From assembly GCA_002347755.1 (NCBI GenBank), contig DDXT01000032.1, positions 1 through 7,965 on the forward strand: a stretch of DNA of 7,965 nucleotides, written 5' to 3'. The notes beneath the pieces were generated by a model, which worked only from the letters and a program-made list of their open reading frames with translations, made no database searches and was not told where the DNA came from. Position 1 is the first letter of the stretch. Each line of letters starts with the position of its first letter. A program made the position numbers and the translations under genes. Shown piece after piece: positions 6,870 through 7,965 of the stretch. This DNA is from Caryophanales bacterium UBA2253 (lineage in GTDB: Bacteria > Bacillota_I > Bacilli_A > ML615J-28 > CAG-698).

Positions 6870-6883
6870 TTTTGTTCTTTAGA

Positions 6884-7192
6884 TCATAAATTTTCGTCTT
6901 CGGTTTCCGATACTTCCGGAACTTCGAAATCATCCGGATTTTCGGGCGATAAAACCACCGGAGCCGGAAGGTCTTTAGTGTCGCAAATGACGACCTTACC
7001 CGCTAGGATCTCTTCCAAGGCGATGCCAATGGCTTTTTTATTTCGCGGGTTGGAAATCAGGGTGTTTCCTTCTTTGTTGATGATGCGCGCCCGTTTGGCG
7101 GTTCCAACGACCAGTTTATACTTGGAATGGGTGATTGCTACCAATTGGTCGATGGAAGGATAGCGCATTCCGTCATTATTGTTATAAGCCAT
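6884..7192 (-). CDS. rpoZ: DNA-directed RNA polymerase omega subunit
   Basis: Omega is the small subunit that binds and stabilises the beta-prime subunit in RNA polymerase. The 102-residue length is normal. The conserved first block is MRYPSIDQLV (9-18), then SKYKLVVGTAKRAR (23-36), and the second is NKKAIGIALEEILAGKV (51-67). The tail from about 82 is strongly acidic, with 9 Asp/Glu in the last 21 residues. The start at 7192 overlaps the gmk stop by one base (TAATG) and has GGAGG about 7 nt upstream. A later Met9 just before RYPSID is possible but lacks that support. Placement directly after gmk is the standard arrangement in many bacteria. It ends with TGA just before a terminator, so it is separated from priA transcription. 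Confidence 0.95.
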   Translation of the reverse strand: MAYNNNDGMRYPSIDQLVAITHSKYKLVVGTAKRARIINKEGNTLISNPRNKKAIGIALEEILAGKVVICDTKDLPAPVVLSPENPDDFEVPEVSETEDENL

Positions 7193-7812
7193 TATTTTAC
7201 CTCCAACATTTCTTTATAAGCGGAAATCGTTCTTTCCACTCGCGCGTGTTCCGCCCGAATGATGGCCATGATTTTGTCCGCGGCGTTTTCCACGGTATCA
7301 TTGACCACGATGTAGTCGTACATGTAAGCTAAATTTATTTCTCGTTCGGCTTTCTTTATTCTCTCATTGATCATGTCCCAAGTTTCGGTGCCCCGGGTCT
7401 GCAAGCGTTCATACAGAGCCTGCATTGAAGGCGGCGCAATGAAAATCAAAATCGCATCAGGCCTTTTTTCCCGGACGATTTGCGCGCCCTGGACTTCAAT
7501 CTCCAAAACAACTTCTTTTCCCATTTCCAACTGCTCGTTGACTTTTTGAAGGGGCGTTCCATAATAATTATTGATGAATTCCGCGTATTCAAGCATTTCC
7601 CCGTCGCGGATGTTCCTCTCGAATTCCTCGCGGGTCACAAACCAGTATTCCCGACCGTTTTCCTCGTCACAGCGCGGTTTTCGGGTCGTCATGGAAACGG
7701 AATAGACCAAGTCGTGTCCGGTCATGGCAAACAAGGCGCGGCGGATCGTTCCTTTTCCGACGCCCGAAGGTCCGGATATGACTACCAGGAGGCCTTTTTT
7801 ATCTAACTTCAT
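7192..7812 (-). CDS. gmk: Guanylate kinase
   Basis: Gmk phosphorylates GMP to GDP with ATP in the cytosol, an essential step to GTP and dGTP. The P-loop GPSGVGKGT lies at 14-22, counting from the chosen start. GMP-binding segments are SVSMTTRKPR (38-47), GREYWFV (53-59) and EYAEFINNYYGTP (75-87). LEIEVQGAQ (103-111) is the Walker-B-like strand, and RGTET (140-144) begins the lid region. The 206-residue length is typical. I chose the ATG at 7812 because GAGG (7822-7819) lies 6 nt upstream. The in-frame TTG at 7827 and ATG at 7824 have no ribosome site and would leave almost no leader after the predicted promoter. The stop overlaps the rpoZ start by one base. The gene heads the gmk-rpoZ unit. 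Confidence 0.96.
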   Translation of the reverse strand: MKLDKKGLLVVISGPSGVGKGTIRRALFAMTGHDLVYSVSMTTRKPRCDEENGREYWFVTREEFERNIRDGEMLEYAEFINNYYGTPLQKVNEQLEMGKEVVLEIEVQGAQIVREKRPDAILIFIAPPSMQALYERLQTRGTETWDMINERIKKAEREINLAYMYDYIVVNDTVENAADKIMAIIRAEHARVERTISAYKEMLEVK

Positions 7813-7822
7813 TTTTTTCCTC
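7813..7822 (-). promoter_or_regulatory. gmk: Ribosome binding site fixing the gmk start
   Basis: GAGG at 7822-7819 followed by six A residues sits just ahead of the ATG at 7812. This favours 7812 over in-frame starts at 7824 and 7827, which have no Shine-Dalgarno sequence. Confidence 0.7.
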
Positions 7823-7839
7823 ATCAATTGGTTTTAGTT

Positions 7840-7868
7840 ATTATACTACGAAAACATGAAAAAAGAAA
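7840..7868 (-). promoter_or_regulatory. Putative sigma-A-type promoter for gmk-rpoZ
   Basis: The minus strand has a perfect TATAAT -10 box (7845-7840). The -35 at 17-nt spacing is a weak TTTCTT (7868-7863) lying inside an AT-rich inverted repeat. The expected start near 7833 gives a leader of about 20 nt to the ATG at 7812. Confidence 0.6.
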
Positions 7869-7881
7869 GTCTTTTTTTCAT
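7856..7881. repeat. AT-rich inverted repeat over the gmk -35 region
   Basis: The arms ATGAAAAAAGA (7856-7866) and TCTTTTTTTCAT (7870-7881) pair over 11 bp with one extra T and a 3-nt loop. It could be an operator for gmk or simply low-complexity sequence. Low GC makes it a poor terminator. Confidence 0.4.
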
Positions 7882-7927
7882 TTCACGCGAATCGGAATCG
7901 TCCCTCCAAAAACATTCTTCCCAATCT

Positions 7928-7956
7928 TTGTATTCCCGGCCGATTTGTGATAAAAT
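7928..7956 (+). promoter_or_regulatory. Putative divergent promoter reading out of the window
   Basis: The plus strand has a TAAAAT -10 box (7951-7956) preceded by TGA, giving an extended -10, and a TTGTAT -35-like box (7928-7933) at 17-nt spacing. Any gene it serves starts beyond the window. No gene is evident between 7828 and 7965. Confidence 0.45.
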
Positions 7957-7965
7957 TAATTAAAC

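Noticed and set aside
7192..7827. Upstream TTG/ATG start for gmk at 7827 or 7824
   Set aside because: No ribosome site precedes either, and the strong GAGG lies just before the ATG at 7812, which also fits normal Gmk length.
7845..7955. Short minus-strand open frame ending at a TAG near 7845 upstream of gmk
   Set aside because: About 37 codons without an ATG near its beginning, no good SD before its internal ATG, and it overlaps the gmk promoter.
1..7965. CRISPR arrays, tRNA/rRNA genes, insertion sequences, prophage or defence genes
   Set aside because: None seen. All coding space is filled by chromosomal housekeeping-type genes, and no tandem repeats or transposase motifs are present.

Overview
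The window carries eight protein-coding genes and resembles a mid-GC (roughly mid-40s percent by eye) relative of the low-GC Gram-positive bacteria (Bacillota/Mollicutes-like). The reasons are the order gmk-rpoZ-priA-fmt, a YutG-type phosphatidylglycerophosphatase, strong AGGAGG-type ribosome sites, and short AT-rich intergenic stretches with intrinsic terminators. TGA is a stop codon (rpoZ, fmt) and Trp is TGG, so the code is standard. An Acholeplasma/Izemoplasma-like placement is possible, but that is a guess.

Layout. A single plus-strand gene (110-769) encodes a class I glutamine-amidotransferase-like peptidase of family C26. It converges on a seven-gene minus-strand block. Read in the direction of transcription, the block is gmk (7812-7192) and rpoZ (7192-6884), followed by an intrinsic terminator. 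A new promoter then precedes priA (6776-4500), fmt (4490-3555), a yutG-like pgpA (3558-2998), a DUF2804 gene (2997-1966) and galE (1948-968), which ends at a strong terminator. Spacings inside the second block are 9 nt, a 4-nt overlap, 0 nt and 17 nt, so it is very likely one translationally coupled operon. A divergent promoter at the right edge points out of the window.

Functions. gmk and rpoZ join GTP precursor supply to transcription. priA and fmt are the usual replication-restart and initiator-tRNA genes. The last three genes suggest an envelope theme: PgpA for phosphatidylglycerol, GalE for UDP-galactose/UDP-glucose used in glycolipids or polysaccharides, and an uncharacterised DUF2804 protein fused to them at the level of translation.

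Most notable points. (1) PriA is full length and keeps its DNA-binding, zinc and C-terminal domains, but its Walker A, DEEH, SATP and AGRAGR helicase motifs are all destroyed, so it looks like a pseudohelicase. (2) The two convergent genes end in near-identical inverted 29-nt elements, in which the UAG stop runs straight into an SD-containing hairpin, each followed by a separate terminator.
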